Shown here: piece by piece, positions 46,405 through 59,385 of the stretch
Layout of the letters: the number at the start of each line of letters is the position of its first letter
Position numbering within the stretch: position 1 is the stretch's first letter
Source of the DNA: Rostrohypoxylon terebratum
Taxonomy: Eukaryota; Ascomycota; Sordariomycetes; Xylariales; Hypoxylaceae
Length of the DNA stretch: 64,000 bases
Direction of reading: 5' to 3'
Assembly: GCA_022497145.1 (NCBI GenBank)
Contig: MU385894.1
Coordinates: 203,295 to 267,294, forward strand
Notes under the pieces: model-generated
Databases searched by the model: none
What the model saw: the letters and a program-made list of their open reading frames with translations, nothing else
Told to the model about the DNA's origin: nothing
Program-made: the position numbers and the translations under genes

Positions 46405-48072
46405 CCTGAATCGTTTTATTTGATTGTTTCCTTCCTTCCTTCCTTCCTTCTCCCTCTCTCTATTCTCCCTCTTTTCTTCCTAGGGATGGTGGTTATAGGT
46501 GTTATAGAATATGAGTTGCTTAACAGGCTTGGTTTCCTCTTTTCCAGTTGCTAACGTCATTGTCAATGATGCTTCTATCCGAGAATTGAGGGCTATAAAT
46601 CTTCAATAGCATTCACAATTGCATAGAACACTGTCCAAATTCGTGTTGATGGACAAAGATGTTGTGCAACCGAAGAATACAGGCGTGTAGAGAAAAGTCC
46701 TTTGTGCCCAGCTGAATCCGATATATCATGTACTGATGGGAGAAAGACTTTAATGGAAGTCGGATTTCGGTTCCGGTATGCGACACGTTCCTCTTTGTTC
46801 ATTTCTCAGTACATTCAGTCTGAAGAAACGCCTACCAAACAAATGGTGAAGATATCTTATTGACTCTTTAAAGTATTGTGTCAGCGACAGGAATTTCCTT
46901 ATATTTATCCTACACTGCTATTGTAGGTATTTATATCAATCTTGAATTTGCACACGGTTATATTTGCGGTGGCTTATACCTTGATCAAATTAATTGAATT
47001 CTTGATGCGTTAGATAATTCGGTCCAAAGACAGATAATGAAGAGATGCCGTCGGCTCATCAGTCAGTCATTACCTAATCGATCAATATGTAGGTCCTAGG
47101 ACCTAGGTAGGTAGGTAACCTAATGCCATATTTTACCTAAAAAAAGATTACCCCTTGTAAAGCTACACTCCTGGAATTCTAATATGGTATATAGGTATAT
47201 ATATATATATTAAAAAAAACAGGAATTGCGTAAACATAAAAGAGATAAACAAGAGACAACTTTCAAGCTTGTGTTCTTATATGGCGTATAATGTTACTTT
47301 GACGCCATTTTGTGTAGGAGGTACAGCTTACAGCCGCAACAGGGATCCGATCTTGGGTACATATGACATATGTCGATCTAGAGACGCTACCTGCCTATTT
47401 AGTATTTACATCCAGGTAATAGATCAAAGCTTTCAGCTTTTTCTAGGCAATCTAACATTGTTTTCTCCCAAATATCTGCATTTCGACACTCGAGGTTTAG
47501 TATAGACGCCAATATCCATCGCGTATTCAGTATAGGATGGCTACCTACATGGAACTTGACGTAAGTACCTATATAAGGTACCTGCCTACCACTATCAATA
47601 ACTGTATGACAGCAATTGTTATTGGTTAGGACACCTGGAGCCCTGAAAAGGCAAAGTCAGACCGATTGCAGACTAGACTGAAATATGAAAGGCTCCCAGG
47701 CTTTTCCAAGACCTCTTAAAACCTCTAAGTGGGCCAAGCGCTGCTACAGTAGGTGGTACGTAACATTTCACCCTGCTTACTTGGGTCCTAAGCCGAATCC
47801 GAACTCGAACCCGCCTGTTCGACCTGTTGTCGCCTACAATAACTTACGACATGTCGCGATATTTTGACTTTTCTGCAGACGGCTACGAGTTTCCTCGAGA
47901 TCCATGGAGAATGACTAGCTAGACTCGGTTGGCTCTTCAAGTGCCAACTATCCTATCCCTCACTTGTCGCATACCTAGGTACCTACCCTTTTACCAGCAC
48001 AATACCGTCATCGCGCCAAAAAAAAAAAAAAAAGGTGCTGCCGAATTCCGAGGGCCATCTGGGAATATCCAG
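46405..48072. other. 1.7-kb gene-free region
   Basis: A CTTC tetranucleotide run lies at 46428-46450, just before the protease-like ATG (its sense leader would be GA-rich). CCTAGG/TAGGTA blocks lie at 47089-47120 and 47560-47600, an AT repeat at 47196-47210, and a 16-base A run at 48018-48033 sits in the leader of the PGAP4-like gene. No gene recognised. Confidence 0.5.
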
Positions 48073-49489
48073 ATGCTCGCCAACATTCGTAATCGCGGCA
48101 TTGTGTCGTTTTTTTCAAGCTTTCTTCTATGCTATGTCATAGCCGCCTTCTACCTCAGATCCAAATGTTACCGCGATCCGTCTTCCATATTTTTTAGACC
48201 TAGATCTGCCCGCGTTCTGACGTATTCCTCTTTCCGCAAGGCCCAGGCCCAGAAACACAGCAATCTAGCGGCCCTGCATGCGACAACTCAGTGGACCAAC
48301 TCGACTGACACCGAACTATGTGTTGGTGTCGCGTCCGTAAGTCGGCATGGATTCTCATATCTCAAGGAGACACTCGGATCTATACTGGAGGGCTTGGACG
48401 ACCTCGAGCGCAGGCGCATATATCTCGTCGTATTCCTTGCCCATACCAACCAGTCCGAGCACGAAGACTTTCGTCAGCCATGGCTTTTCAACATGGCCGA
48501 TAGCCTCCCGACCTACCCCAATGGGACCGACACTATCGGTCTTGTGCGCCAGCTAGAGATCGAAAGAAACTACGAGGCCCACGCCCGAAAGCAGAAAATT
48601 GATTATTCCGTATTGTTGAACGAATGCGCCAAGGTTAACCCCAAGTATACCATGACCTTGGAAGATGATGTGATTGCTTTGGATGGGTGGTATCATCGTA
48701 CTCTCGATGCCTTGGAGGTCGCCTCGAGAAAGACCCGAGAGCTTGGACGAGATAGCTGTATGTCACCCGTATTCTCCGAGGGCCCGCCTGTCTAGTTTCC
48801 TTATCACAAATACCATCTCTGCATTCATCTGACCAGCATTGCTAATCTCGCTTCTTTCTTCTTCTTGCGTAGTCCTTTACTTACGCGTCTTCTATGATGG
48901 GCGACTCCTTGGTTGGAATAGCGAAGAGTGGCCATTATACGTCGAATCGAGCGTTGCGGTTGTGATTATCGAGGTTTTTATACTGCTAGCTCTCCGCTGG
49001 CGCATCGCCGCATCAAGAAAAGCTCTCACAGCTTCTATCATCTTCCTCATTTGCGGGGTGTGCACTCCGATGTTGATCGGGCTGTTTTTCGCGGCTGGTC
49101 GGAATTGTATGATACCAAAGACTCCCGGCGTCCATCTAATGCATCAATACGGCTGCTGCGCCCAGGGACTCGTGTTCCCGCAACGTCAAGTTCTCGATCA
49201 CTTAATTCCACTATACCGCGATACCCAGGATAATCACGCCGCAGTCGATACATTCCTCGAAGACTGGGCCAACAACAATGACGGCTTGCGATGGGCTGTC
49301 ACCCCGGTCCTTATACAGCACGTAGGCGGCAAGAGTTCTCACGGCGCTGGTGATCAGGAAGCGGGTTCGCTCACCGACGACATGCCATTCGACTACTCTT
49401 TCGAGACGAACGACCCGATCAAGCTTGCTAAAGAGCATAGGGCGCGGATTGCAGAGATGAGAAGACAAGCAACATCAACTGCGAGATAG
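48073..49489 (+). CDS. PGAP4/TMEM246-like Golgi glycosyltransferase
   Basis: Two exons (48073-48757, 48873-49489), 433 residues. An N-terminal signal anchor (FFSSFLLCYVIAAFYL) precedes a glycosyltransferase domain with ELCVGVASVSRHGFSYL, FLAHTNQ and the acidic metal motif TLEDDVIALDGWYHR, which continues as FLYLRVFYDGRLLGW. Two further membrane segments (SVAVVIIEVFILLALRW and ALTASIIFLICGVCTPMLIGLFF) then interrupt the catalytic region before QYGCCAQGLVFP and the C-terminal half. This arrangement, transmembrane hairpin inside the GT domain, is that of PGAP4, which adds GalNAc to GPI mannose in the mammalian Golgi; the fungal sugar donor is not established. The ATG at 48073 is chosen because upstream in-frame codons cross a 16-A run. 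Confidence 0.85.
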
Positions 49490-50448
49490 TATACGTAGGT
49501 ACCTAGTCAATAGGATGTGAATATCTGTCTAGTCTGCGTTGATCTAGGTCGAAGTGCAACTTAAGTACCTAGCAATGCCGGTTCCGCCTAGCCTGCAATA
49601 CTCTTGACAGCAGAAGCTGCTGCGTCCGCGAACCCGTACATAGCAAATTTACAATAGACCAAAACAAGAATGGCTATGGGTATTGAGGAAGTCGGAAGAA
49701 AATTTAAGTGGGGATTTATGCGACAGATCTACAACGAATAATGATCAGTTACACAGATGAAATCCATGAATCCCCACCGTTGATCGCTTACAGCTACCAT
49801 GTGTATCTGGGTTCGCTGCCGATCGAGATATCAATCTACGGCCAACGGCAAGTACACGGTTGCATGGCCAAATTTGACGCTGCATCACGCATACTTGACG
49901 TGTATTGTATTGTATGGTATTGTGTGGGCGACACGGTTTAGTGTTGACTTCGGTTTACAATTATAAAGACCTAGGCGCACATATCGTGCCTGCGTGCCTG
50001 CGCGAGTGAAGAACGACGACAATGTTGCTCGAAAATACTGGATTCGTGCGACTAAAATATACCTAGCTCTGAATAGATAAGTGAGATATCGAGTGCTTGA
50101 TCAGTACCGTATATACCTACTAAAGAGTCAGTCACGGTGTTTTCTACACAAATTCTCAATTGACATCAAGTACTACTTTACGAAAAGAAAAAGAAACGTA
50201 ATTAGCGGCATCGCTCAGGCACTTTCGGTTTTGGAAGCAAATGAAGTTGATGAATGGAATGCGGAGACCTAATAACAGATGCCTTACCTAGGTGATGTGG
50301 TCTCGCTCTTGAAACCAGCGCCGGAGCGCCGGAGCAATTGGGGTGTATAAGCATTCCCCAATGCCCCGCGTCATAGAAGAGCCAGAAAAGTGGCATGATG
50401 AGAGCATGAGAATATGTGTTAATGAGGCCGTCTTCATCACTCGTATAA
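49490..50448. other. Convergent 3' flank, nothing recognised
   Basis: Between the ends of the PGAP4-like (+) and SRR1-like (-) genes. Includes short frames (49708-49941, 50081-50272) without recognisable domains. An inverted GGCGCTCCGGCGC-like patch at 50318-50336 could form a small hairpin. Confidence 0.5.
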
Positions 50449-51283
50449 TTACGTCTCATGTTGTCGTTTCCAATGGATTGCTGTACTAGAAAATGTCATA
50501 TGTCCCGAATCTTCGGGAAACTTGACTTTATCGCATTGTTCGTCCAACTCCTGTAATCGAACCCAATCCGAAATGTCAGGACCGCAGCAGCTATTCCATG
50601 TTAGCTGGAGTGTAGAGGTTGGGAAAAAAGCAACCGACGAGGCGGCAGCGCGGCTACACTTACTCTTCCCAAACCTCCCGAGGCGTGCCGACAAACACGG
50701 CAGGCAGATGGTTAGCGAGAGCTTGCGAGTATATATTTTTGTATAGATGAATGCCGAACACCATCGTAGACGGGCCGACTTCATCGAAGCCCCGAGGCGA
50801 ATAGACAACACCATGGCCTAGACTACGGATAAATTCTTCGTCGACGGAGTTGAAAAGCGGTTCCTGGAATAGACATCGGATCGGCTCCTGGTCTCCGCGT
50901 TGTAGCTGCTCAACCATGTATAAAAAAGCGGCTAGTTGGACGTGGGCTCGTCGCCTGTTCTCCCAGGAGCCATCCTCTGGATCAAAGGAGCCTAAGCCAA
51001 AGCAAATAGCATGGGTGATAGCAGATCCGCAATTACGAGACGCAACGGCATGCCGCAGTTGATGACAACCGGCTGATGCTCTCCACTGATCTCTGATACG
51101 CCGATGTTCTGTTATGACCTGAGAGATGGATAAGAAGGATGGGCGTGATGTCGAGTTGTGTGTATTGGTATTTGATGACTCAAGGACGATAGGTTGATAA
51201 GATTTTGCACGGCGCCCTTTGCGGCGGACTCTGATCCATTGGTCATCGGTTTCCGTAGCTTTCTCCCCAGATATAGGGGTCAT
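50449..51283 (-). CDS. SRR1-like domain protein
   Basis: Two exons (51283-50664, 50590-50449), 253 residues. The first 60 residues are basic and disordered (VRRKGRRAKSYQP). The SRR1-type core follows: ITHAICFGLGSFDPEDGSWENRRRAHVQLAAFLYMVEQL, CLFQEPLFNSVDEEFIRSLGHGVVYSPRGFDEVGPSTMVFGIHLYKNIY and LPAVFVGTPREVWE. Plant SRR1 acts in light and clock signalling; yeast and fungal homologues are poorly known and the molecular function is not established. The intron acceptor is TAG at 50591-50593 (minus strand), which keeps frame into the DCCGPDISDW tail; the alternative AG upstream gives a stop. Confidence 0.8.
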
Positions 51284-53571
51284 AACTCGTATGAGGAAGA
51301 AAGAAGGGAAGGGAAAGGGAAGGGAAGGGGAAGAAAAAAAGGGAAGGCCTAAGTCGATATTGTAAGTGCAGAGGTGATTTTATCGAAGAATGCTGGTTGT
51401 CTATGGAGCATCTAGGTAGAGTGTCAAATTAATGAATGATATCTAGTACATAGTAATACCTCCAGAGGCCAGACCAGATCATGGATGTTTGCATGTGCAT
51501 ATTGCACTTTTCCAGGTTTGCACCTGACATTTGAAGAGACCAGGACCTAGGACCTAGAAGAACTTAACTTAATCGACCCCACTACGCTTTTCGTGTTCTT
51601 AGTCAAGTTTTAAGGATGCCAGACGTTTTTCTCTAGCGCACGTGATTACTAACTCTATTGTCTCTCTCTCTACTAGTAATCCTAGTATTGTCTATTGAAA
51701 CTTATCCGTTGGGCAGTAGTACGTAGTACTATTACATGTATGTACAGTATGTCGGAAAATACATTGTACTTCGAGGACAACGCTCAAGATCCATGCATCC
51801 TGTCCTCGTTTAACCAACTATTCTTCCAAATACCACGTAGGGTACAAGTATAGTAATCGCTGCAATAAATATCCGATGATATCTCGAGGCCAATTTGGGA
51901 TTTGGAATACGTATCGGCCATTAGAATTGAACCTTTGGGGGAATTATAGTATGACGCCAAGGTCCGCTGCGCTCTCTTATTTCTCCGCCCAAGAAAGATT
52001 AATACAATACTGGAATGTGCATATGGATCCATAGTAACATCCACAGGGCTCCAGGGCTATTAGTATATCAGGTACCTACTAGGTAATGATTCAGCAGTAC
52101 GCACGTCGTACTTACCTAAGTCCTAGGCACCTAAGGCCTCGGTACAGCGGAGGGTGGAGGTGTATACTACCTAGGTAATTATGTAGGTACCTGGTAGGTA
52201 CACATGTGCTGCATTGCTCTGATACACCAGCCTGCGTACTTCGTAGACGCCGTCATGATGCGGCTTAAGAGTTAGAAATACGAACAGTCCCAGGGTGGGA
52301 TACGGGATGTGGGATGCGGTGAGATTATTCCAATTCATCAACATCGACAGATCCATTGCCTTTATGGATGCACCGGAAATCGAGTTGGTTGTTCGCACTC
52401 GCCCAAAAATAGCCCCGTTATAATGTTGTACCTAATATAATTACCAAGTTACCAACTACTACCAACCTTGCAACTTCCTACATAGTACGTAAGACGGGAA
52501 TTACAGTACTGAATTGCATACGGTACCTACTATTACTATGTACCTAGTAGTAGGTCCTAGGTATGTACATAGCTACAGGTATGTAGATATTAGGTACTGG
52601 ATAGACAAGATTGGGGTCCGGATGCTACATAAAAGATCTTGACCTTGCACGTTGCCGCTGGGGCTTCCCGAGAGGGCTTTTTATCGGCGCTTACGCTAAT
52701 CATCATGATTGGTTGTTTGCTATTGAAAGCCTCCCTCATCCTTGCCTACCCCTGTCCAACCCAGTGCCGGCCTATTTCTCTCTCACCAACCACAAGCCGC
52801 CAAAGGCCACCTTACAGCCAGCAGCCCTTGCTGATGTGATCCCGGCTCCCCCCTACCGTCGATCGATTCGATTGGCTAGTGTGGACAAATCACTTTGGTT
52901 CCTACATTGAACGAGCGACTCGCTCTCTGTGTGTAAGGCCGTCCCATTGGCTCTATTCGATCGGCCGACAGGGGGACGAGCTCTTGGGCTGCACGTCGTG
53001 CACATTGTCCAGCCCTTCTCACTGGACTGCTCGACCCAAAATGCCGCCCGTCTCTCCTGACCCTTGGTTTCTGGAGCGGGGAGCCCTGGTGAGCAGTCGA
53101 TGGTATTGGCCATGCAATGTAAGTGCTTGAACAAGAACCGGAAAAGCCCTTCAGTGATAATGCGCTCCTTCTGCCCTACAACTTCTTCTCCATTCTTTCT
53201 TCATCTTTCTCCGTCGTCAATACCAAAACTATAGCTTTCCAAACCGAACGGATACACATATCACAACGTCCACATCGACTCGTCAACGACGTGATCAGGA
53301 ACACGTTCGAGCTAGGGACTGATAACGTTGCGACACATTCTACAAAGGTGGAGCCTAGTAGCCGCGTAGAAAAGAGCGGCTCTCGCCACGTCGACTTTTA
53401 ACTCCCATCGCGAGTCTTGATCTCACCCGTGTATGCAAGAGGCTGGCCCCATCGGAGAACTTGGGGGTCGTGTTTCCCATTACCGGTCGCTGTGCGACGA
53501 GAGGAACTTTGCGACTGAATTCTTGCATTCACGTTTTTTTTTCCCTTTCGAAGAGCACAACTCTTAGCAAG
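51284..53571. other. 2.3-kb gene-free region
   Basis: A GA-rich run at 51296-51347 lies directly before the SRR1-like ATG (pyrimidine-rich in sense). TAGGTA/CCTAGG motifs occur at 51540-51560, 52070-52200 and 52440-52600. Several open frames at 52611-53401 lack domains or signal peptides. The stretch up to 53571 should contain the promoter of the BIM1-like gene, with a pyrimidine-rich leader before its ATG. Confidence 0.5.
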
Positions 53572-54429
53572 ATGTTGTCTTCCATATTATTAGCCGTGGT
53601 CACGTCGACCTTAGCAGCAGCTCATACCGTCATCACATATCCAGGATGGCGAGGAGATAACCTCATCACGAACAGTTCATGGCCGTACGGCATGCAGTGG
53701 ACCTACCCATGTGAGTGAATTCTGTCGACACACAAAGCAACTTGTTTTGAGTGCTCTCGTTCTCAATCATCAAGAGTATTGATGACTAACACGGATACTG
53801 TAGGTGGTGGCATACCGTTGACGACGAATAGAAGCTACTGGCCCACCACTGGTGGCGCGGTTGCTTTTCAGCCGGGTTGGTTCCAGGGACATCAGACGGC
53901 ATTCTTATATATCAACTTAGGCTTCGGTACCGACGGACCTGACGGAGGACCGGAAAACATGTCGTTTCCTATGATCGCACCCTTTCAGCTCCTCGGTCCG
54001 TCGAAAGGTCCGTATCCTGGGACAGTATGCTTGCCGCAAGTGCCGCTGCCTGCGAACATGTCTTTCAACCCTGGCGACAACGCGACAATACAGGTCGTTG
54101 AGATAGCGCAACACGGAGCCGCGCTGTTTTCGGTAAGCGCTGTTATCTAGAACGGCAATGTGACAGAACTAACACGTCTCTTCTAGTGTGCCGATATCAC
54201 ATTTGCCGCACCGGGCGACGAGAAGATCGCTAAGGTGAACGAGTCCAATTGTTTTAATAGCACAGACCTCGGCTTTGCGGAGATCTATACGATCACGACG
54301 CAAGAGATAGGCGCCGCCGCCAATATGACCACAAGCAGCGCCGCTACATTTTGGCACCGGGGCTCTTCAGCGTGGAGCTGGCTGGGCTACTTCCCCGTGG
54401 TGATATGTTCACTCTGGTTCTCATTATAG
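53572..54429 (+). CDS. BIM1/X325-like GPI-anchored copper protein
   Basis: Three exons (53572-53710, 53804-54132, 54187-54429), 236 residues. The signal peptide (LLAVVTSTLAAA) is followed by His at the mature N terminus (HTVITYPGWRGDN), then YPCGGGIPLTTNRSYWPTTGG with conserved Cys and a GGAVAF strand, CADITF near the end of the domain, and a Ser/Thr-rich linker with a hydrophobic tail (WLGYFPVVICSLWFSL) of the GPI type. This is the layout of the Bim1/X325 family: LPMO-like proteins that hold copper through the N-terminal His but have lost oxidase activity. BIM1 of Cryptococcus helps take up copper. The exact copper role here is inferred. It stands alone; no copper transporter adjoins. Confidence 0.85.
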
Positions 54430-55522
54430 GATACCACATGTTTGCGAAAGACCGAATATAGAGACGGATTAAGGAACCAGTCGAGCGAATTCTTTTCATT
54501 TTAATATATTGTACCTTTATACCATTTGGCATCTTAAACCGGCGCACGAGGCGGAGGGTCGGATGGTTTTGCTTGAATAGCCGAGGTTTGTCTCCTCACA
54601 CTGGCCGGGTTTTATAATTTTGGGAAGAACAGACATCTTTGATATCTCGCTACAACACTTCTCTCGGATGACGCTTTTATGTCACCTCTAGCATTGCCTC
54701 GAGGATTATGGTATATATTTCCTCCGGCTTTATGAATGAAAAAAAATTCTACCATAGGTACCTACTCTTGAAGCTCATTACATCGTGTGATGGCTGTGGA
54801 AATGGCTCGCAAATATTTATTGCTGAAAACTGGCCAGATAATCTCCTATTATTGACCCGTGAAGCATACATAGGTATTATTCAAACACTACCTAGCTCGG
54901 TAGATACCTAGCAGATTTTCCTTGTAACCTTGAACTACCTAGTATCGCACGAATCGGTTGCGTAGCTTGTTAGAGTAAGCGCTAGATTCGAGGCAGAAAC
55001 CTCATGAAACTAGAATATCTTGGACATCAAAACTAGGCCCTGTGATTCCGTGGCACGCTATGCATCTATGCTATTGAAGTAACAGATTCCCTCGGAGTAC
55101 GCTGCAGTAGCATTCGTGTACCAGAGAGGGTGCTCCCGTATGGTAACTACCTGTCTCCCGGCCTGTCCGGCCTTACGGGATATCTAATACGGACGAGAAA
55201 CCTTTTGGGTGCCTATCATCGACGAGTCAGCGATACATCTCGTTACATAGGATCGATTTACGGATATGGCGATATTATGTAGTGTTATAGGAATATTTGA
55301 ATTACTTTTTTTGGGAGTCACTACTCTATCCTAGTAGATTAACTACCGTGCACCCGTTGTTTGTCACTAAGGGGATGCTCCACTCCGACTTAGCATCAAG
55401 AACACCGGCGCTGGTATGTATCAACGCATGTCATAACATCAACGCCATGCTGGATAAGTTCTGAATATCTTCGTATTCTCGTAAATAGACGCCCGAGCGG
55501 GGATAATGATTCCGAGGTAGAA
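54430..55522. other. 1.1-kb gene-free region
   Basis: Convergent 3' flanks of the BIM1-like (+) and Doa1 (-) genes. Unique AT-rich sequence with a weak TAGGTA cluster near 54876-54912. No gene recognised. Confidence 0.5.
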
Positions 55523-58015
55523 TCATCTCAAAAGTGATAAACATTCATCGGCCATTTGCTTCACCCGTGGCTCGGAGGCGCGATCTTTGCTTGCTGATAT
55601 AGACGATGACATGCTTCTCGCCTCAGGTGCGTATTTCCCGATCACGGTGATTAGGGTACCGGCGGCTACCAGTGCTCGGAACACGACTTCCCCTTCGGTT
55701 TGTTTCTGGAGAATCCACGCGAGCGCCGTCAACAAGCGAATCTGCACACTTGTTGGTACCTTTCCTAGTTCTCTAGACGCCAGAACAGCGAAATTGACCA
55801 TCACTGTTGTCAGGGCAATTTGCAGATTGCGATTGAACGGGCCAATCGCCGATTGACCACCGATGTCAAGCACTCGGTCGATGAAAGATACGACAGCAAG
55901 CCCCTCCGCAGGCTGCGCGAGAAGCTTTCGACCCTCGGAAGACCTGAAGAGGTTAGCAACCGTGCGGGCGGCCATCATGACATGATGCTCGTTGGGCTGT
56001 GAACCAGAAAGTACGCCCTCGAGGGCCGCCGAGATGGCTATCTGTGCCAAACTGCCGGAGTCGGACGACTTAAACTTGGCGGCACCGGAAGAGGTTGCGA
56101 TACATCGTAGTAGATCGAGAGGCGCGAGCCTATCAGGATAGTCCCACTGCGTACACATCTTGACGACAAGGTTCACAGATGCCTCGTCCGACACTGGCTG
56201 GTTCGCTTCCAATCTTTGTTTTACCGTAACTAACATTTCCTGCGCTGGAGGGTTGAGGGAATAGTCCTTGCGCCCTGCAGCCTCGAGACCAGAGTTGATG
56301 CTGAATATCTTCTTGAATATAGCTGCGCACTATTCGTTAGGACTCCCGGACACACATAAATTCATAGGTCTTATCACAGTACTTACGATCATACTTGGCA
56401 GCTGTAATATCCAGATATTCACGCTGCGGCAAAACTTTATTATTAGGCGCGCTGGTATTACTACCTTGCTGGTATCGTGACTCGGTGCCGTAAGGATCGG
56501 GTCCTCCCCCGGAATCCTGGCCAATCGTAGCGCCTTGCGTGTTGGTAATGATGAATTGGGCAACCTGATCTAAAAAGTTCTGGGAGAGCTCATTGTCGTC
56601 GATGAACTTTTGAGCCCGGGTATAGGGGTTTTCTGACAGGTTATACGGTAATTTTAGAGAGGGTTGGCCTTCCTCGATAGCGACGTCAAAGACGTAATCG
56701 TACGATTGGCCGTTATACTCAACCTTGCGTCCGCTACTGCCAACCGCATCGACGACGGTACCAACGTTAATCCATTGTTGCTGACCCATCGACCATTGGT
56801 GGGCCGTCACGGAGCCGTTCTCTTCTTTGATCATCTGCACCTGGCCCTCTTTAGTCCCCGACTTGCTCTTCAAGAAATCAGGCCCCGGAAGCTTTTCCTT
56901 GTTGACGCCACCAACCTGCTGCTGCGGTATCGAAGACGATCTCACGGATTCGTCGAAGTGCGCCAAAGTATCAGGGCTAGCCGCACGTTCTGCGCTACGT
57001 GAGAATACGCGAGCAACGCCGTCGCTGGCGCCCGTCACGATATCTCCGCTTTCGGAGCACACCGAGACAGACCATACCGAAATAGCAGGGTGGGTTATCG
57101 TCTGGACGCAGTCGGAACCTCGCCAAACGCGGACCGTTCGATCTTCTCCTGAGCTGACCAACTCGCCAGACGGTAAGGCAGACAGTGAATATATGAAGCT
57201 CTCATGGCCACGCAATTCCCCGACCTGCTGACCGTTCAGCTTCCATAAACGGATTACCCCATCATTGCTGGCGCTAGCAAAGTCGGCGCCACTAGTGTGG
57301 CCGGCAGGAACTTGACACAGGGCTCGGACGACGTCAGAGGCGTAGATGGTGCTCTTGGGCTGGATTTCGCCAGCTACGGCGCTACGGAGGTCAAAGATGC
57401 GGATGTTCTTGTCGGCGGAGGCAGTCACGATTGTATTCTTATCCAGAGGTAAAACGTCCCATACCGCTTCCTCATGGCCACCCAGGATGGCTTCTACATC
57501 CCACTTGCCAAGGTTCCAAATTCTCGCCGTCTTATCCCAGCTTCCCGATACGAGATATTGGCATCCAGGTATAACGGCCAAGGCACATACATTGCGAGCA
57601 TGACCGATCAATAGCCGCTCAGCATTGTCCTTAGAGCCCGAGGATGGCTTCCTCACGTCGATGATAGTATCGGAGCCGGCAGATACAACTAGACCGTCGG
57701 GGTAGTCGGAAGATGGGGCTATATATGTTAAGCTATTGTAAAACTCAGTTCCTTCTGTGGCAACAGTGGATTCGAAAGTTGGGGGGGAATTGGAAGTTCG
57801 CTTCCACGCGCGGACGGTACAGTCTCTCGCAGCGGAGAGGATGAGGTCGGGGGCGGGGAAGCAGACATGTCGAACCTATCGAGAGAGAAAAAGCCAAGTT
57901 AGAAATATTGAACTCTTTGACAGCGGGTTTGGAAGAATGCGGCGATAAGGAAGCGGCGAGTTCATACATCAGCATTGTGTCCGACGAGCTGCGCAGATAG
58001 CTTGAAGTCGGTCAT
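55523..58015 (-). CDS. doa1: Doa1/Ufd3/PLAA, WD40-PFU-PUL ubiquitin adaptor of Cdc48
   Basis: Three exons (58015-57968, 57875-56387, 56322-55523), 778 residues. WD40 blades fill about residues 1-310 (VGHNADV, RHVCFPAPDLILSAARDCTVRAWK, GHARNVCALAVIPGCQYLVSGSWDKTARIW, ITGASDGVARVFS-like end). A PFU domain follows at about 360-460 (WINVGTVVDA, YDYVFDVAIEEGQPSLKLPYN, NPYTRAQKFIDDNELSQNFLDQVAQFI). After a disordered linker the PUL domain runs from about 515 to the end (PIFKKIFSINSGLEA, MVNFAVLASREL). Doa1 binds ubiquitin through PFU and Cdc48/p97 through PUL and supports ubiquitin recycling and mitophagy. The intron at 56386-56323 uses the CAG at 56323-56325. It lies head-to-head with STRAP, 1.37 kb apart. 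Confidence 0.93.
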
Positions 58016-59385
58016 CTTGTGACGGGACAACTACCGCAGCTATTGTTGTTTTCCAAATTCTTCTAATTGGGTATTGGGTACCTAAAAGTTTTGGATAGTG
58101 CCTTTTTTTTGGTTGGGAGATTGATCTCAAGTAGTTTCGGTGCAAGGTGCCTAGGTAGGGTTCGGAAGGGAACTTGGAGGAAGATATCTGCGGCCTTATG
58201 GGTTCGTGAAATATGTAGAAAAAAGATGAAGGTGGCAGAATATCTAGTAGGTATAACAATGTTTGTCGCTGTAGGTGCTACTTCAAACCTTGAAGGTAGG
58301 TTTGTACATGCATGCATAGGACCTATATTGTACCTAACGCAAGTCGGTAAGTGGGGGATTTCGGGCTGAGATTTGTGGATGACATCAACCTTGATTACAT
58401 ACATACCTATGTAGTACAGCTATACAGCCTGTACTGAGTACATATCTGCTTGTACAACAGGATGTATGTGTACATATACCCATAAGAATTTAACCCCACC
58501 CAGCATGTACAATATATACACATGTATGTGCTTAGTATGTATGTTGTACCTGGTATCTAGTACCTACTACTAGTACTGAAAAGCACGTGGATCCAGGTTC
58601 GGGAACCACTTAATAGTAGCCGTCGCGTCGATGAGGCTCGTCAGTTGAATCTTTATTTCGAAATCCGTTCTCCGTTCTCCGTTCTTCATTCTTCATTCTA
58701 AAACCCTCCAACGTCAACTTCGATACAACGTCTCCTTCCTTTCTCTCATCGATCCGATAACCTCCCCCGCATCCTCTCGTCTCTCTTTCTCAACCAGGTC
58801 CTTACGCTTATATTTCGATCGTTTTACTCCCGAGACGATTCCAACCATTCGGTCTAGTTCAATTTGAACATATCAATTAGATTTTAAAGGTACCTATTTA
58901 GACACCAATCGCGCCGATCCAATATCATACGCCATACGCCATACTTTATTCCCCGTCTTCTAACAAATGCGATTTTATTTCTACCCTATCGCAAATTGAA
59001 TATCACGACATATTACGATTAGTCACGAGTACCGTCTTCTACGAATTTCCCTCCCTTCGTCAGCATCTATCGTCACTCCCGCCCGTTTATCGCATTCGTT
59101 ATTTAGATACTAGTTTAATCTCACGGCGCATTTTATTGCCGACCATCATCTTCGTCTACCCTCGTCTGCTTGTGCGGTACCTCTTTACGCCTCCACCCGA
59201 CTCCTGTTTTTATCCATCTACCAAGAAGCACGCGGACCGTCGCACATATACATCAAGTACGGCACGAGGGTGCGAGTGGAGCATTTCGAATTTTCAAGCT
59301 TAGGTCTGAGCACGTTGATTTCGGGTTCTGACGAGGTTTTGCGGAGCTCCATTTTCGAATATATCAATCTTAGTTGACTTTTACG
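58016..59385. promoter_or_regulatory. Divergent intergenic region between Doa1 and STRAP
   Basis: 1.37 kb lie between the two start codons. TACATG/TAGTAC-type motifs and palindromes dominate 58300-58570; from 58640 to 59210 the plus strand is strongly pyrimidine-rich (repeated TCTCCGTTC, CTTCATTC and CTCTC blocks), as is common for leaders of highly expressed fungal genes such as STRAP. No gene recognised; no TATA box that clearly belongs to either gene. Confidence 0.45.

Noticed and set aside
52611..53401. Several open frames before the BIM1-like gene
   Set aside because: No start context, domain, signal peptide or intron support; composition matches intergenic DNA.
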